The notes under the pieces are model-generated. The model saw nothing but the letters and a program-made list of their open reading frames with translations. It did not search any database and had not been told where the DNA came from. Shown in pieces: positions 13,321 to 24,587 of a stretch of 64,000 bases of DNA (within the stretch, counting starts at the first letter, position 1; each line of letters opens with the position of its first letter). Origin of the DNA: Chlorella sorokiniana (lineage: Eukaryota > Chlorophyta > Trebouxiophyceae > Chlorellales > Chlorellaceae); the NCBI GenBank assembly GCA_025917655.1, contig CP084615.1, forward strand, positions 1,240,001-1,304,000, given 5' to 3'. The position numbers were made by a program, and so were the translations under genes.

Positions 13321-16269
13321 ATGGAGCCGGCAGCAAAGAAGCAGCGGGTGGATGGGGCGGGCCCGCGGGTGGAGGGGCAGCAGGTGGCAAGGCCGCAGGG
13401 GCGGAAGAAGAAGCCAATGTCCCCGGAGATGCAGGTGGGGCGCCGCAGCAACATTTGCTGTTGTACTGCAAAGCTGAGCTTGCACGTGGCGATTGTTGGT
13501 CATTTTGCTATCGTTGTCTACCTCTGGCAAGCATCAACTGCCAGCTGGCATGAGTTGGCCTGCCGCCTGCGCTGCGGCTTTGCAGGCGCGCATGGCAATC
13601 CAGATGGCGGCCAAGCAGAACGACGTGGGCGCCGCCTTGGCCGCCTTTGACCGCGCCAAGGCGGAGGGGCTGCGCCTGTCCACCGACTCCTATCTCAGCC
13701 TGCTCTACCTGTGTGGCGGCGGCGATGCCTGGGAGCAGCAGCTGGTGCGCGCCGCGCAGCCCGAGCAGCAGCAGCAGGAGCAGCCGGAAGCGCAGCAGGC
13801 TGCCGCAGCGGGCGGGCTGGACGATGCTCTGCCTGCAGCGGACGCTGCCAGCGATGCGACGGCGTCTGCGATGGCGGCGGACAGCGGCAGCCAGCAGCCC
13901 GAGGCGGAGCAGCAGGGTGGAGAGCCGGCACCGGCGGCAGCAGCGCCGCTGGATGCGGCGCAGGTGCGGGGCGCGCGCAGCAGCTGTTTGACGAGATGAA
14001 GGGGTCTGACGGGCGGCTGGCGCTCAACGAGATGTGCTACACGGCGCTGGCGCGGCTGGCCGCCGCCCACGGCGACGCCGACCGCGCTTTTGAGCTGGTG
14101 CAGGCAAGCAGGGCTGTCAGAGGTGGATGGCCGGGCAGTGCTGGCTGGGCTTGACTGGCAGACGCCTGTCGGCTTCCGACAAGGGGAAGGCAGCTTGTTG
14201 ATGGCGGTTTACCAAGCGAGCCGCCCCCTCCCCTCCCTTTGCCCTCCATGCAGGAAATGCTGGCCGCCGACATTGCCCCCAAGCTGCGCAGCTTCACCCC
14301 CGCCCTCATCGCCTACGCGCAGGCAGGGCAGGCGGACAAGGCGTTTGAGGGTGAGCTGCCATGAGGGGCAGCGGCGTCCAGCGGCTGTTTGCCAGGGGAA
14401 AGGGGTTCCTGCATCAACACGCTGTGTGGCGGCGAGGGTTTCATGCACCGCTGCCCTTGCATCAGCGGCAGCCCGCCCCCGCCGCTTTCCTGCGGCTGCG
14501 CACACAGCAGGAGGCGACCGGCTCCCTGCTCCTGGGGCCCCCACGCCCTGCACCCCTCCTGCGCAGTGGACGCCGCCATTGCCGCCCAGGGCTTGGACCT
14601 GGGAGAGGCCGAGTACGCCGCCTGCTGCAGGCGGCGGCGGCGGGCGGCCCCTGGGCTCGGGCGGAGGGCGTGTTGCGCCGCCTGGGAGCCGAGCTGACCG
14701 TGCTGCAGCCCGCCACGCTGGACCGCCTGCGCGCGCTCTTTGCGTCCCCCCGCCGCCGCTGCGCCGCTGGCTGGCGGCGAGCGCTGGGAGGTGGGCCCCA
14801 CCTGCGTGGGCCCCTCGGGCGTCTGCTCCTCCAGCGGCGGCCAGCTCCGGGCCCTGGACCTGTCCCCCAGGAGCTGGCCCAGTTTGGGGAGGGCATCGCC
14901 GCCATCGCGGAGCGCCAGGAGAAGCGCCCCGCGACTTCCAGGCCTTCAGGGCCTGGCTGCAGCAGCACGGGCCCCACGCCGCGGTGATCGACGGCGCCAA
15001 CGTCGCGCTGTACGGCCAGAACTTTGAGTCGGGGGCTTCAACTTCAAGCAGATACGGTGTGCGGGTGGCTGGCAGGGAGGGCAGGGTTTTGCTGTAAAGA
15101 GGGGGTGAAGGGGAGCTCGAACCGCGTTGGGCCGCCGCTTATGCACACTTGGCTGCACGCAGCCGGGGGCTCAGCTGAGCCGTGGGGTCTGCTTTGGACT
15201 GCCACCGCGCCTCCCACTGACCCCTCCCCCACCCCGTACCGCCGCAGCGCTGTGGTCAACCACCTGTCCAGCCGCCACCCCGAGCTGAAGCCGCTGCTGC
15301 TGCTCAACGTGGGGCGCACCAAGTCGCCGCAGGTTCGCCGGCACGCGCGGCTGGCCCCGGGCTGGGGAGCGGCGCCCGGCTGTGCGCTGCTGGCTGCGGG
15401 TTTGGTGGCCCAGCCCAGCGGGCCCAAACACCCCTGACACCCTGCCCCGTCCTGTGCTCGGAACCATCCTCAGGCACGCACCCCGGCGGCCCAGGCCCTG
15501 ATGAGCGAGCTGCGGGAGAGCAAGAGCTTCTACATCACACCCGCCGGCAGCAACGACGACTGGTGCGGCGGCTCCGGGCGCTGCATGCCTTGCGCCAGCA
15601 CCTGCCGCGCTGGCGCTGCCCTCGTGCTTGGTGGGAGAAGCTCCGCCTTCCCCTCAGCCCGCCTGTCCTGCCCCTCCCTGCGGCTGTGCCCGCAGGTACT
15701 GGATTTACGCCGCGGTGACTGCGGGTGCCCAGGGCCTGCTCATCTCCAACGACGAGATGCGGGACCACATCTTCCAGGTGGGGGGAAGGGGTGTGTGGTG
15801 GGGGTGTGTGCGAGGGGGTGGGGCAAAGGCATGTGGGTGGGTGGGTTGGGGGGGGTCCTTTCGCTGGGCGCCCATGCGCTCAGCGGTACTCGTGGTGTGC
15901 TCCCCGCTTGGCCAGCACGCCTCCCGGGTGGCTGGCCTGCCAGCCTTGAAGCGACGGCAGCTGGCTGGGTTGCAGCCCTGACTGAGCCCTCCGCTGCGCC
16001 CCCACACACACCCTCCCCAGCTGCTGGCCCCCAAGTACTTCCTCAAGTGGAAGCAGCGCCACCAGCTGCGCTACCACTTTGCCCCCACCGGCCTCGAGCT
16101 GCACTACCCCGCGCCCTTCACCACCTGCACCCAGCACCTCGACAGCGGCGCCTGGGTGTTCCCAGGCGCAGACGGAAGCTGGCTGTGCGCGCGGCGCGTG
16201 GCCGACCGCGCCGGCGGCGAGGGGGCGGCCGAGGCTGCAGAGCAGCCTGCTGCTCGTGCCCAGGGCTAG
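13321..16269 (+). CDS. PRORP: PRORP, protein-only RNase P (PPR plus NYN metallonuclease)
   Basis: Protein-only RNase P removes 5' leaders from pre-tRNAs without an RNA subunit. Exons after the first are 13586-14103, 14254-14350, 14567-15056, 15248-15332, 15474-15562, 15696-15777 and 16021-16269. The N-terminal half carries pentatricopeptide helices (QLFDEMKGSDGRL, ALARLAAAHGDADRAFELVQ). A zinc-binding linker follows (WEVGPTCVGPSGVCSSSGGQ). The NYN domain has the expected metal-binding aspartates: VIDGANVALYGQNF (about 14984-15025), GSNDDWYWIYAAV (split over 15562/15696) and LISNDEMRDHIF. The C-terminus, FLKWKQRHQLRYHF and SWLCARRVA, is typical. Codons upstream of Met 13321 stay open and read like a transit peptide (LLSAQRGLASKSQAPLKPRG), so the true start probably lies in an earlier exon. 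The intron after 14103 has a GC donor. At least five frame slips coincide with C or G runs. Confidence 0.95.
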
Positions 16270-16706
16270 CTCAGCAGGTGTGCCCTGCACGCTCAGTTTT
16301 CGTGACGACTTGTCTCTTACAAACGGCAGCACAGCATTGCGAAACCATCCAGAGATGCGAAGAAACCAAGCAGAGCAAGGGCAGGCAGGCAAGCAGCTGG
16401 GCAGGGCGGCAAGGGCGGGGCAGCATGCCACGGAAGCAGAGCTACAGTTGTTGGAGGGGGTCCACGCGCCCGAGGGGTCACCGCCTGTGGTAGCGAGGGG
16501 GCTTGGGCTGCGCCTGCGGGGTGGGGAGACAAGTCAGCAGGGGCCAGGCAGCGAGGGCAAGCCGCGCGTGAGGCTTGCAAGCCACGCGCATGCAGAGCGG
16601 GGCAGCAGCCCCCCAACCGCCAAGGCCCCGTGCGCAGCGGCGACGCGCAGCCGTCTCTCTGCCGCCGCCCCTCTGGAGGCGGATCCCAAGCACCGGCACA
16701 GCCCTG
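16270..16706. other. Intergenic region between convergent genes
   Basis: 437 bp between the stop codons of PRORP and the CLASRP homologue, expected to contain both 3' UTRs. No gene or repeat was seen. Confidence 0.4.
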
Positions 16707-17666
16707 CTACCTGCTGCTCCGGTATCTGTCCCTGTCCCTGCTGCGATCCCTGCTGCGATCCCGGCTGCGGTCCCGGCTGCGGCTGCGCCTGCGGTAGCCG
16801 TCGCGGTGCCGCCGCTCGCTGCTGCGGTCGCGCTCGCGGCTGCGGCTGCGGCTGCGCCGGCGGTGGCGATCGGGGCTGGGGCTGCTGCGCCGCGACGCGT
16901 CCCGCTCCCAGTCGCGGTCGCGGTCGCGCGGTGGCTGCGGCAGGCTGCCGCTGTCCCTCCTCTCCGCCTCCTGCGCAGCGGCCTCGTTGGCCATGCGCAT
17001 GCGCCGCTCCGCCTCCTCCTGCTGCTTCTTCTGCACATTGAAAGCGGCGCACAGGGCGGCAGCCGTCAGGACTCCGACAGCCGGCAGGGAGGGAGAGCGA
17101 CACAGCACTTCAGAGCCGCCCGCCGCCTCCCGCGCGGCGCCCCAGGCAGCGCAAGCAGCGGGGCCCGCCTGCGCCGCCGTCAACGTGTCCTTCTGGATCT
17201 TCTTGTTCAGCTGCGCCGCCATCAGGCGCTTGAGGCGCTCCGCCGGCGTCTCCTTGCTGCGGTCCACCGCCCTCACCACGGTGGGCACGGCCGGGCGGCA
17301 GCCTTCTTCGACTTGCTGTAATCCTGCTCCGACCAGGCGGCGGGGGGGGCGCGGCGGCAGGGTGAGGGGGCGGCCACGGCTGGGAAGGGATGTGGGGCCA
17401 GCACGGCGGCACGCACGTGGGAGCAGGGAGGGCGCTTGCGCAGTCGGGACACAGCCCCGCAGGGCAGGCAGCAGGGCGCGCGCAGCCTCACCCTTCCGCT
17501 GACGCTGCCATAGCGCGGCGCGTCCCGCCCTCCGTCGGCCCGCACGCCGTGCAGGCGAAAGGCGGCGGCGGGCAGCATGGCGGGGCCCTCCAGCGCGGGG
17601 TCTGCTGCCCCCGGCACCGCATCCCGCACCAGCTGCCCACGCTCCCTGCCGCCCCGCCGCCGCCGC

Positions 17667-17707
<41 letters not shown>

Positions 17708-20016
17708 TGCTCCCCCGCCGCCCCGAAGCTGGTGATGAACTCGGGCTGAGGGCGGTCGCTGGTGCGGCGGCCGCCGCCAGGGGAGCGTGGGTGCTGCATC
17801 GGCTCGTAGTCTGGGCTGTCCCGCCGCATGTACCTGCAACCACAGCGTGCAGAGCGCAGGGCGCAGGACGGAATCAAACAGGCACACCCCTCGAGCCAGC
17901 ACGCGAGGCAGGTTCTGCCTGGCTCTGCCTGCCACGCGGGCAGACAGGCAGTGCTGAGCAGCGCGGGCGCCCACATCTGCGCCAGGTCGTCCGGCCTGCG
18001 CTCCGGGATCCAGCTGATGTCGGCGCCCTGCTTGGGCGGCGCCTTGGCGTACAGCGTGGGGTCCAGGCCCTGCCCCGCCAGGCGCTTGGCCCTGCACCCG
18101 CGGGGAGGCGGCGAAAGAGCGGTTGTGCCCTTTTCCGCCCCCTCATGCAACGCTGAAAGCCCGCCGCGCTGTGCCGGGCAGGCTGAGGGATGCTGCGTGC
18201 CTGGCTATGCCCCGCTCCCGCCCCGCCCCCGCCCCGCCCCCACCTGAGCCGCGCCTTCTTTCGCGACCAGTTGCGGCGCGTGCGGCGCGCGTTGGCGGCC
18301 GCCTCCTGCCTCCTGCCGCATAGCCCAGCGCAGCATGGAGGAGAACTCCTCGATGCCAAACTCGCGCAGCGCGCAGCGGTCCATGTCCGCGTCCTCTGCA
18401 GTAAAGCGGGGCAGGGGGGGCCCGGTGGGGCGCGGCAGGCAGGCGAGCACGCTGGCAGGCAGGGCTGGAGGGGCGGCACGGGCGCCAGGCCGCCGCCTCC
18501 GGGTGACCTGCAGGGAGCAGCGGGCGGGGGTGCCCTGCCCGGGGGGGCGGGCTGCAGGCACGCACCCGCGGTGGCGGGCAGGTCGTCATCTGAGTCATCC
18601 TCCTCCTCGGCCTCCTCCGCAGACTCGTCGCCGTCGTCGCTGGCGGCCCCCCGCTGCCGTAGCTGAACCCCACCGCCGCAAACTGGCCGGTGCCGGCGGG
18701 CGTGGAGCTGGCAAAGGCGGCGTGCTGCGAGGGCAGCGGCTTGGGCGTCTTGCCCGCCTCGAGGGCCGCCACCCGCGGCGCGCGCGGCGGCGCGGATCGC
18801 CACGTTCTCCTGCTCAGCGTGGCGCACGCCCTGCCGCTCTGCACCCAAGCATTGCGACAGCAGGGGCCAGCAGCTGTGTGAAAATACGACAAAAGGTGCC
18901 CCACCGCTCGGCAGGTCCAACGGAGCACGCTGCAGGCCGCAGGCGCGATGCGTGTGCTGCGCTGCGCCAGCCGCCGCCGCGCCGCCGCCTCACCCGACAG
19001 GCCCAGGCACTTAAGACGGATGAGGTCGCGGAAGGCCTCGAACGACACCTGCTCCTCCAGCTCCACCTCGCGCGCCGACCGCTGCCGCATGCGCCACACC
19101 CTGCACGGGGGGCACGCCGTGCTCAGCAGCCGCAGGGAAGGCGTGGCACCCAGCAGCGCCAGGCGGCGTCACAGAAAAGGCCGGGCATGGCATGGGGAGG
19201 CCTGCAGCCTAAGGCGGAGCCCAGGCGGTCGCGGGAGGCATGCCCGCTGGCCCCCCAATCCAGGGGAGCCCCCCTTCCTTTCCCGCCCACGCGCGCCCCC
19301 GCCCCTTCCCCTCCCGTCAACACTAACCCCCCAAAAAACAAGCGGCGCGCCTGGGGTCGGGGTCGGCATAGATGTCCAGCAGGGCCCTGACGTCGTATCG
19401 GTCCATCAGCACGTCGGGCTGCGCCCCCACGGCACCAGCCCCTCCTGCTGCGCCTGCGCGTACGACTGCGCGTCGTTGCGCAGCAGGCGGCAGGGGCGGC
19501 CGTCCAGGCGGATGGCGTGCAGCGGCGCGTCCGACTGTGCCTCCTCCAGCTCGCGCTTGGCCTCGTTGCGCGCCTTGTTCACGATGCTGCGCTCCTTGAT
19601 GCCCTTCACCTGCGCGCGCTGCTCGCCTGCAGCACGCGGGGGGGCCGGCAGGCGAGGCGGCCTTTGGCTGCAGGAGGCGTGGAGGGCATAGCATTCGCCC
19701 ATGCCTGCTGTGTGCCGCAGCTTCCCTTTCTTGACCGACCATGTTGCACCCTATCCTACCAACTATGCTACCAAATCACACTCACCATAAAACTGGGCCT
19801 GCAGACAGAAGAGAGGCAGAGGGGGTGAGAGCGTGAGGCAGGCCAGGAAGGCGGGCAGGCGGGAGCAGGAGAAGCTGTGACGCAGGGCTACTCAGCGGCG
19901 CAGTTGTTATTGAGGGGCCGCAGGGCGGGGCGTCGCTGATCCTTTGCAGGCAGCCGTGGCGGAGCACTAGGCAGCCCAGGAGTGACGCTCACCATGGCGC
20001 CCTTGAACGACTTCAT
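16707..20016 (-). CDS. CLASRP: CLASRP/SWAP-N-terminal SR-like splicing regulator
   Basis: Homologue of CLK4-associating SR protein, a nuclear splicing regulator with an SWAP N-terminal (DRY_EERY) domain. Exons: 20016-19993, 19798-19786 (13-nt microexon), 19626-about 19353, 19100-18994, 18838-18566, 18395-18244, 18091-17975, 17833-17492, about 17328-17175 and about 17015-16707. It starts MKSFKGAMAQFYGEQRAQ. The domain signature QPDVLMDRYDVRALLDIYA and an acidic patch (AEEEDDSDDD) follow. ISWIPERRPDDLAQM, the family motif EFITSFG and a poly-Ala run come next. KETPAERLKRLMAAQLNKKI and an RS-rich tail (RSRSRDRSRDRSRDRSRD) close the chain. Frame slips occur at G or C runs near 19425, 18780, 18650 and 17310. 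The exon-3 donor appears to be a GC (CAG|GCGCGC), inferred from phase. A GCC/CCG trinucleotide tract (about 17655-17703) encodes the poly-Ala. Confidence 0.88.
17655..17703. repeat. (CCG)n trinucleotide tract coding poly-Ala
   Basis: Nearly pure CCG repeat inside the CLASRP coding exon, encoding about a dozen alanines just after the FITSFG motif. The animal orthologue carries a poly-Ala run at the same place. Confidence 0.85.
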
Positions 20017-20365
20017 ATTGTGCCGCTTGCCGTCACACGCCCCTCAAAATTACTGACAAGCCTGTATGCCCCACTGATACGCGGGCAGGGGGCTCTCACG
20101 GCATTGTGGAAGTGCCTTGTGGCTGCAGCGCTGCTAGGGATTGGAACAGATGTAGGGCCTGCTCGAATGACGTCAGTCGCCGCCGAATGTCGCAGTGGAG
20201 GGTGCTGCCGTACAGGTAGCGCTCAAGGGTCGGAAGGAGTGTGAATGGGCACCTCCCGAACTCTATAACACAATTCGATCACTCCGCCGGTGAATTTCGT
20301 AACTTTTACACACTCTCACTCCTCGTCGGCGTGAACCCCCGAGGCTGCAACCACAGCCCTTGCCT
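20017..20365. other. Promoter region between CLASRP and first MATE gene
   Basis: Upstream of two diverging genes and not shared with the second MATE copy. Homology between the copies begins only at about 20366. No clear core promoter motif was seen. Confidence 0.4.
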
Positions 20366-23300
20366 TAAAGCAGCTTGCAGCGCTTCAGAACAATTGATCG
20401 ACGGACGTGAGGCACTGATCACGGCCCGAGTGGCGCGGCAGGATGCCCCCAACACCTGCTGTGGCAGCACCTCGGGCAGCAGCGGCGGTGGCGCTGCCTG
20501 CGTTGCCTGCGCTGCCAGCCAGAGCGCTCGGCGACACAAGCACGAGCTTCCCGTCACACTTGCGGCCACGGGCAGGCCTGATGCAGTGTCCTCGTCCTGC
20601 TCAACGGCTGCGTAGCCCTGCAGCTGCAGTATGCAGCGCGCAGCGCCCAAGCAGCAGCTGGCTTAGTGGCGTCACCTTTGGTGGCTCGCTGAAGCGCCAG
20701 CAGCTACACCGCAGCAGGCGACCCACGCCAGGGCAGCATCTTCCACCGGTATGCGCTGCAGACATCGCACGCGCCTTTGAGGGCGACGACGGCGAGGAGA
20801 GCGGTGCGGGGGCACCCCGTGGCGACGCCGCGTCGGCGCGCGCGCGTCGTTCCTGCAGGCGCTGCACAGCCCCTTCGACAAGGAGATCTTCCTGCTGGCC
20901 ATTCCCGCGCTGTTCAGGTGCGTGCAACACACACGCATCCAGCCCCTGCATCGCGTTGGGGGTGTTCATGGGCTGTGCGCAGCCACGGCCCAGCCAGCCA
21001 CGCCAACCATTCCCCTCCCATTTCTGCAGCGTGCTGCTGGACCCCGTCATGGGCATGGTCTCCACAGCCATAGTGGGGTCCCGCCTGGGCACTGCGTCAC
21101 TGGCCGCCGTGGGCCTCTGCACCATCGTATACAACTTCTCAAAGTGAGTGCCGCTTTGGGAGGGGGAGAGGGGGCCAGCCTTTAGCTGGCCTGGCCCTGC
21201 ACGCGTGGTGTTGCCGGTGCCGCATGGGATGCTGACATGCCTGCCCCCCTCCTCCCCCCCCCCCCGCAGCTTCACCTTCAACTTCCTCCTCTACTCAACG
21301 ACGCCCAGGATTGCTCAGGCTGCCGCCGCGAATGACACGGACAAAGTTGCCCAAATCACCTCCCAGGTGGGGGCCCTCCTCCCCGCAGCATGCTGCGCTC
21401 AAGCGCGCTTTCCATGCCCCGCCACGGTTGGCCTGGCCTTGGCCTCCCTCCTTGGGCAGACGATTCTGCCGCCAGCGCACCTCCTTCCATCGTGGGCGCC
21501 CGTTTGCCGCCTGGCTGCGCCGCGTGCAGGGCCTGTGGGTTGCCGCCACCATCGGCTTTTGCATGACTGCGCTGCTGTGGTACCAGTGCCCCGCCATCTT
21601 TGCCGCCATGGGTGCCAAGCCCGACGTGGCAGCCCAGGCCGTGGCCTACATGCGTGCGCGCTGCATCGCCTCCCCCGCCATCCTCTGTTACTACGTGCTG
21701 TCGGGCACCTTCCGGGGCTTCAAGGACACGCGGTGGGTGGCGGGCAGCAGGCGTGGCAGCCGTCTTTGTGACCCCCAGCCAAGCCTGATCGCCCACCACT
21801 GCTGGCTGTGGGACAACCTGTGCCGACTCCCAAGCACGCGTGCCGCCCCTGCCCAACTGCCCCCTGCAGCACGCCCCTGGCGGCCGGCGTGGTGGGCAAC
21901 GTGGCGCACTGTGCCCTCCTGGTCTCCTTTGTGTTTGGCGCGGGGTGGGGCGTGGCAGGCGCGGGGCTGGCCACCTCGCTGGCCCACTGGGTGGCCCTGG
22001 CCTACCTGCTGGGCACGGTGCTGCGGCGCGGATACATGCGGTGAGCGTGCGCGGCAGGGCTGTGCCCGCATCGCGCTGCCAGGGGTGGGCTGCGCTGCGC
22101 ACCCGGCCCCGTGCTGGCAGCTTCAGAAAAGGCCGCCGGGTGCTTGCGCCGCAGGTTTGCCGACCTGGTGCGGCTGCCCACCTGGGCGGGGGTGGCGCCC
22201 ATGATGCGCAACGGCCTGCTGCTGTCCACCCGCTCCCTGCTGGCCATGGGCATGCTGATGTGGGCCACGCGCCTCATAGCCGGCTTTGGCGCCGTGGGCC
22301 TGGCAGGTGCGCTGCCGCCAGCCCTGACCGCCGAGCGTGCACACCTTCAGCCTGCTCACGGTGCCGGAAGGCAGGCTGAGGTGCTGCAGCTGCTCACAGG
22401 CCGCATCTGCTGGTTTCTGTGCTCCATGCAGCCCATGAGATCCTGCGCCAGATCTGGGTATTCAGGTGCGCTGCAGTCAGCTGCGTTCTGGTGCTAGCAT
22501 TCCTAGCTGCGTGGCGGGCCAGCGCAGCTCGTGCAGTTGTCACTCTCATTTCCCCTGCCCCTGCAGCAATCAAGCGTACACCAGCCTGGACATTGCCACC
22601 CAGGTGGGCCCCCCAGCTGCAGCAGTGACCAGACCGCAGCATGCTCTTGCACAAGCCCTGTGGCTGGGTTGCTTGCCTGCAGTGCGTGTCCAACCCAAGC
22701 GTTCCCATCAACCCATGTCCGCCCTGCCATGCATGCTGCAGAGCCTGGTTGCCTTCCACCTGGGCAAGGGCGACCGCCGCTCCGCCGCCGCCGTCTTCCG
22801 CCGCACGCTGAGCCTGGCAGTGTTTGCGGGCGTGGTGATCATGGGTTGCCTGCTGGCCTGCCAGTCCTCCCTGCCCGCCGTGTTCACGCCCGACGCCGCC
22901 GTCGTGCGGCAGGTGTCCCTGGTGAGGCGCCCCTCATGCGCCGGGGCTGTGGGGGATCAGCGCAGCTCACTGGGGACTGCACACCACAGGCTGCACCTCT
23001 GAGCACAGGGCAGCAGCGAGCCGCGCAGCGATTACTCTGTTCTCTGCCTACCCCCCCCACCAGGTCATGCCGCTCATCGCTGTGTTCATGCCGCTGGACG
23101 CCGCCGCCTCGGTGATGGACGGCGTGCTGCTGGGCAGCCAGGAGGCCGGCTGGATGAGCCGCACCATGGCCGTCACCTCCTTCTTCTGCGGGTGAGGCGC
23201 AGGCCGTGGGGCAGGACCCGGCACAGCAGGGCTGGGCAAGCGCAAGGCCTCCGGCGCAGCATGCGTCGCTGCCGGCAGGGGCAACCAGCGGTCTGAGCAC

Positions 23301-23590
23301 CAACCCTTCCGCTCTGCCCTGCAGGGCTGGCCTTCTGCTCAGCCAGCGCCTGGCCTGGCCGCTGACCGCCATCTGGTTTGTCATCAAGTTCCTCACGGTG
23401 AGCGGGGGGCAGGGGGCGGCTGAGCAGCGCGGCATGGTGCGGGATGGCACAGGGCGTGTGTGGCGCAGTGATTCACGCAAGGCGGAGGACCGCCCTTCCC
23501 TTGCAGATGGGCCGCCTGGTGGGCAACTCTTGGCGCCTGTGGTCGCGGCGAGGGCCCCTGGCGGGGAGCTCCGAGGAACCCGGGCGTAAT
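20366..23590 (+). repeat. Segmental duplication, copy A (MATE gene plus 5' flank)
   Basis: Matches 30052-33272 in the same orientation, about 9.68 kb apart. Homology includes about 200 bp of 5' flank, all exons and the introns. The intron after 22921 and its counterpart are almost identical, so the copies are young or have been homogenised by gene conversion. Homology stops just after GGGGAGCTCCGAGGA near the 3' ends of both genes. Confidence 0.9.
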
Positions 23591-23614
23591 GTCACGCATG
23601 AGGGGCCTGCTTGA
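20581..23614 (+). CDS. MATE/DinF-type transporter, plastid-targeted type (copy A)
   Basis: Multidrug and toxin extrusion family membrane antiporter of the plant DTX44-46/EDS5-like branch. Twelve exons: 20581-20917, 21030-21143, 21271-21366, 21530-21732, 21870-22040, 22155-22306, 22432-22465, 22567-22603, 22742-22921, 23064-23191, 23325-23397 and 23507-23614. ATG 20581 was chosen because it is shared with copy B and opens a Ser/Arg/Ala-rich plastid transit-like leader (MQCPRPAQRLRSPAAAV). The core begins SPFDKEIFLLAIPALFR. Typical MATE segments follow: MVSTAIVGSRLGTASLAAVG, VLSGTFRGFKDTR, GVAGAGLATSLAHWVALAYL and MPLIAVFMPLDAAASVMDGV. In exon 1, near 20840-20850, the frame is off by one relative to copy B, either an error or a lesion specific to this copy. 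Substrate unknown. Confidence 0.88.
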
Positions 23615-24248
23615 GTGTGGCGGTTTGAGGGCCTACGGATCAATGCCCACACCAACTATCGTTCTTTCTCCAGCTGTGTGCAATTACTTCGCAGCAATAC
23701 TCAGTCATGGTTGGTGCCCTTGGCAGATCCAGCGCTGTATCCATTTGGCAGCAGCACAGCAACATACCATCGTCACGTTGCCGAGGGCCGCAGCTTGTGG
23801 CCGCCGATAGCCACAGGCTGTTCAAGGTGTTCGCCCGCAAGGGCGGCATTCTGGTCGATCCCCTGTACATGCACGTAAGATCTGATTGCCACGAATGCAG
23901 GAGAAGGGCCAGCATCAACCTGCTGATTTCAATTTCGCAGGCTGGAAAGTGCGATCGCCCAATATCTGGCCTCCAGCTTGCCTTCTCTGCCTCTTGTCCT
24001 GCCTGCCTCCAGCTGTGCCTCGTTATCTAGCACAGCTGATCCTGTAAGTAGCAGTTCTGAGAAAGGGGCTACAAACTCGTGCAGCGGCCAAGGTAGAGGA
24101 GTTTCCACGATCTAGCCTGAAGGCATCATCCTGATGAGATGCTGCATCTTGCAGCCTCCCAGCCTAACCAGGGGCACTTCTAAGGTGTTTTAGGACCCTG
24201 GCGTATATCTTCCTGTCACGCCATCCCCCTGCAGGCTGCTGTGAAGTT
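23615..24248. other. Region with coding-like islands but no resolved gene
   Basis: Lower in GC than the MATE exons. Short protein-like islands appear in different plus frames (LVPLADPALYPFGSSTATYH near 23700-23760; SHRLFKVFARKGGILVDPLY near 23810-23870, ending at a good GTAAGA donor), but I could not join them into a gene. Confidence 0.3.
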
Positions 24249-24587
24249 ATGGATGATTTTGAAAGTAAAGTTGACGCATGGGTTGCAGCAGGAAGGCTGG
24301 ATCCAGCCCTCGCTCTTGAAGTGACAGCCGCTTACCGCAGCGCCATGCGCCCCATGATTGAGAGAAATGGACAGTATGAACGTGTGCTTCGCGGCATCCG
24401 TGGAGACATGGATGCCGCTGCTGTCGATCTCCGCAACATGCAGAACGCTGCGGACACGGTGCTTCAAGGCGCACCATCGGCAGCTGCCCCACAGCGGGTC
24501 AGTCATGGTGAGGAGCAAGCGCTGCCGAAGTTGCTTGACTTGCTTCATAAAATCCCTTGCGAGTTAAGTATATGGCGACGTTGTTGA
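24249..24587 (+). CDS. Unrecognised 112-aa soluble ORF, overlaps the next ORF
   Basis: Uninterrupted ORF starting MDDFESKVDAWVAAGRLD and ending SIWRRC. It is acidic-to-neutral and mostly helical by composition, with no signal peptide, membrane segment or known motif. Its last 17 bases overlap the start of the 24571 ORF in another frame. Such compact overlap is unlike the intron-rich genes around it. An acceptor-like CTGCAG lies 13 bases before the ATG, so it could be an exon. Function unknown; it may not be expressed. Confidence 0.4.
   Translation: MDDFESKVDAWVAAGRLDPALALEVTAAYRSAMRPMIERNGQYERVLRGIRGDMDAAAVDLRNMQNAADTVLQGAPSAAAPQRVSHGEEQALPKLLDLLHKIPCELSIWRRC

Noticed and set aside
23700-23880. 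SHRLFKVFARKGG-type stretch as a second LINE reverse-transcriptase fragment
   Set aside because: It shares only a short DSHRL-like phrase with the relic at 53.4-53.8 kb; the rest does not align, so the resemblance may be chance.
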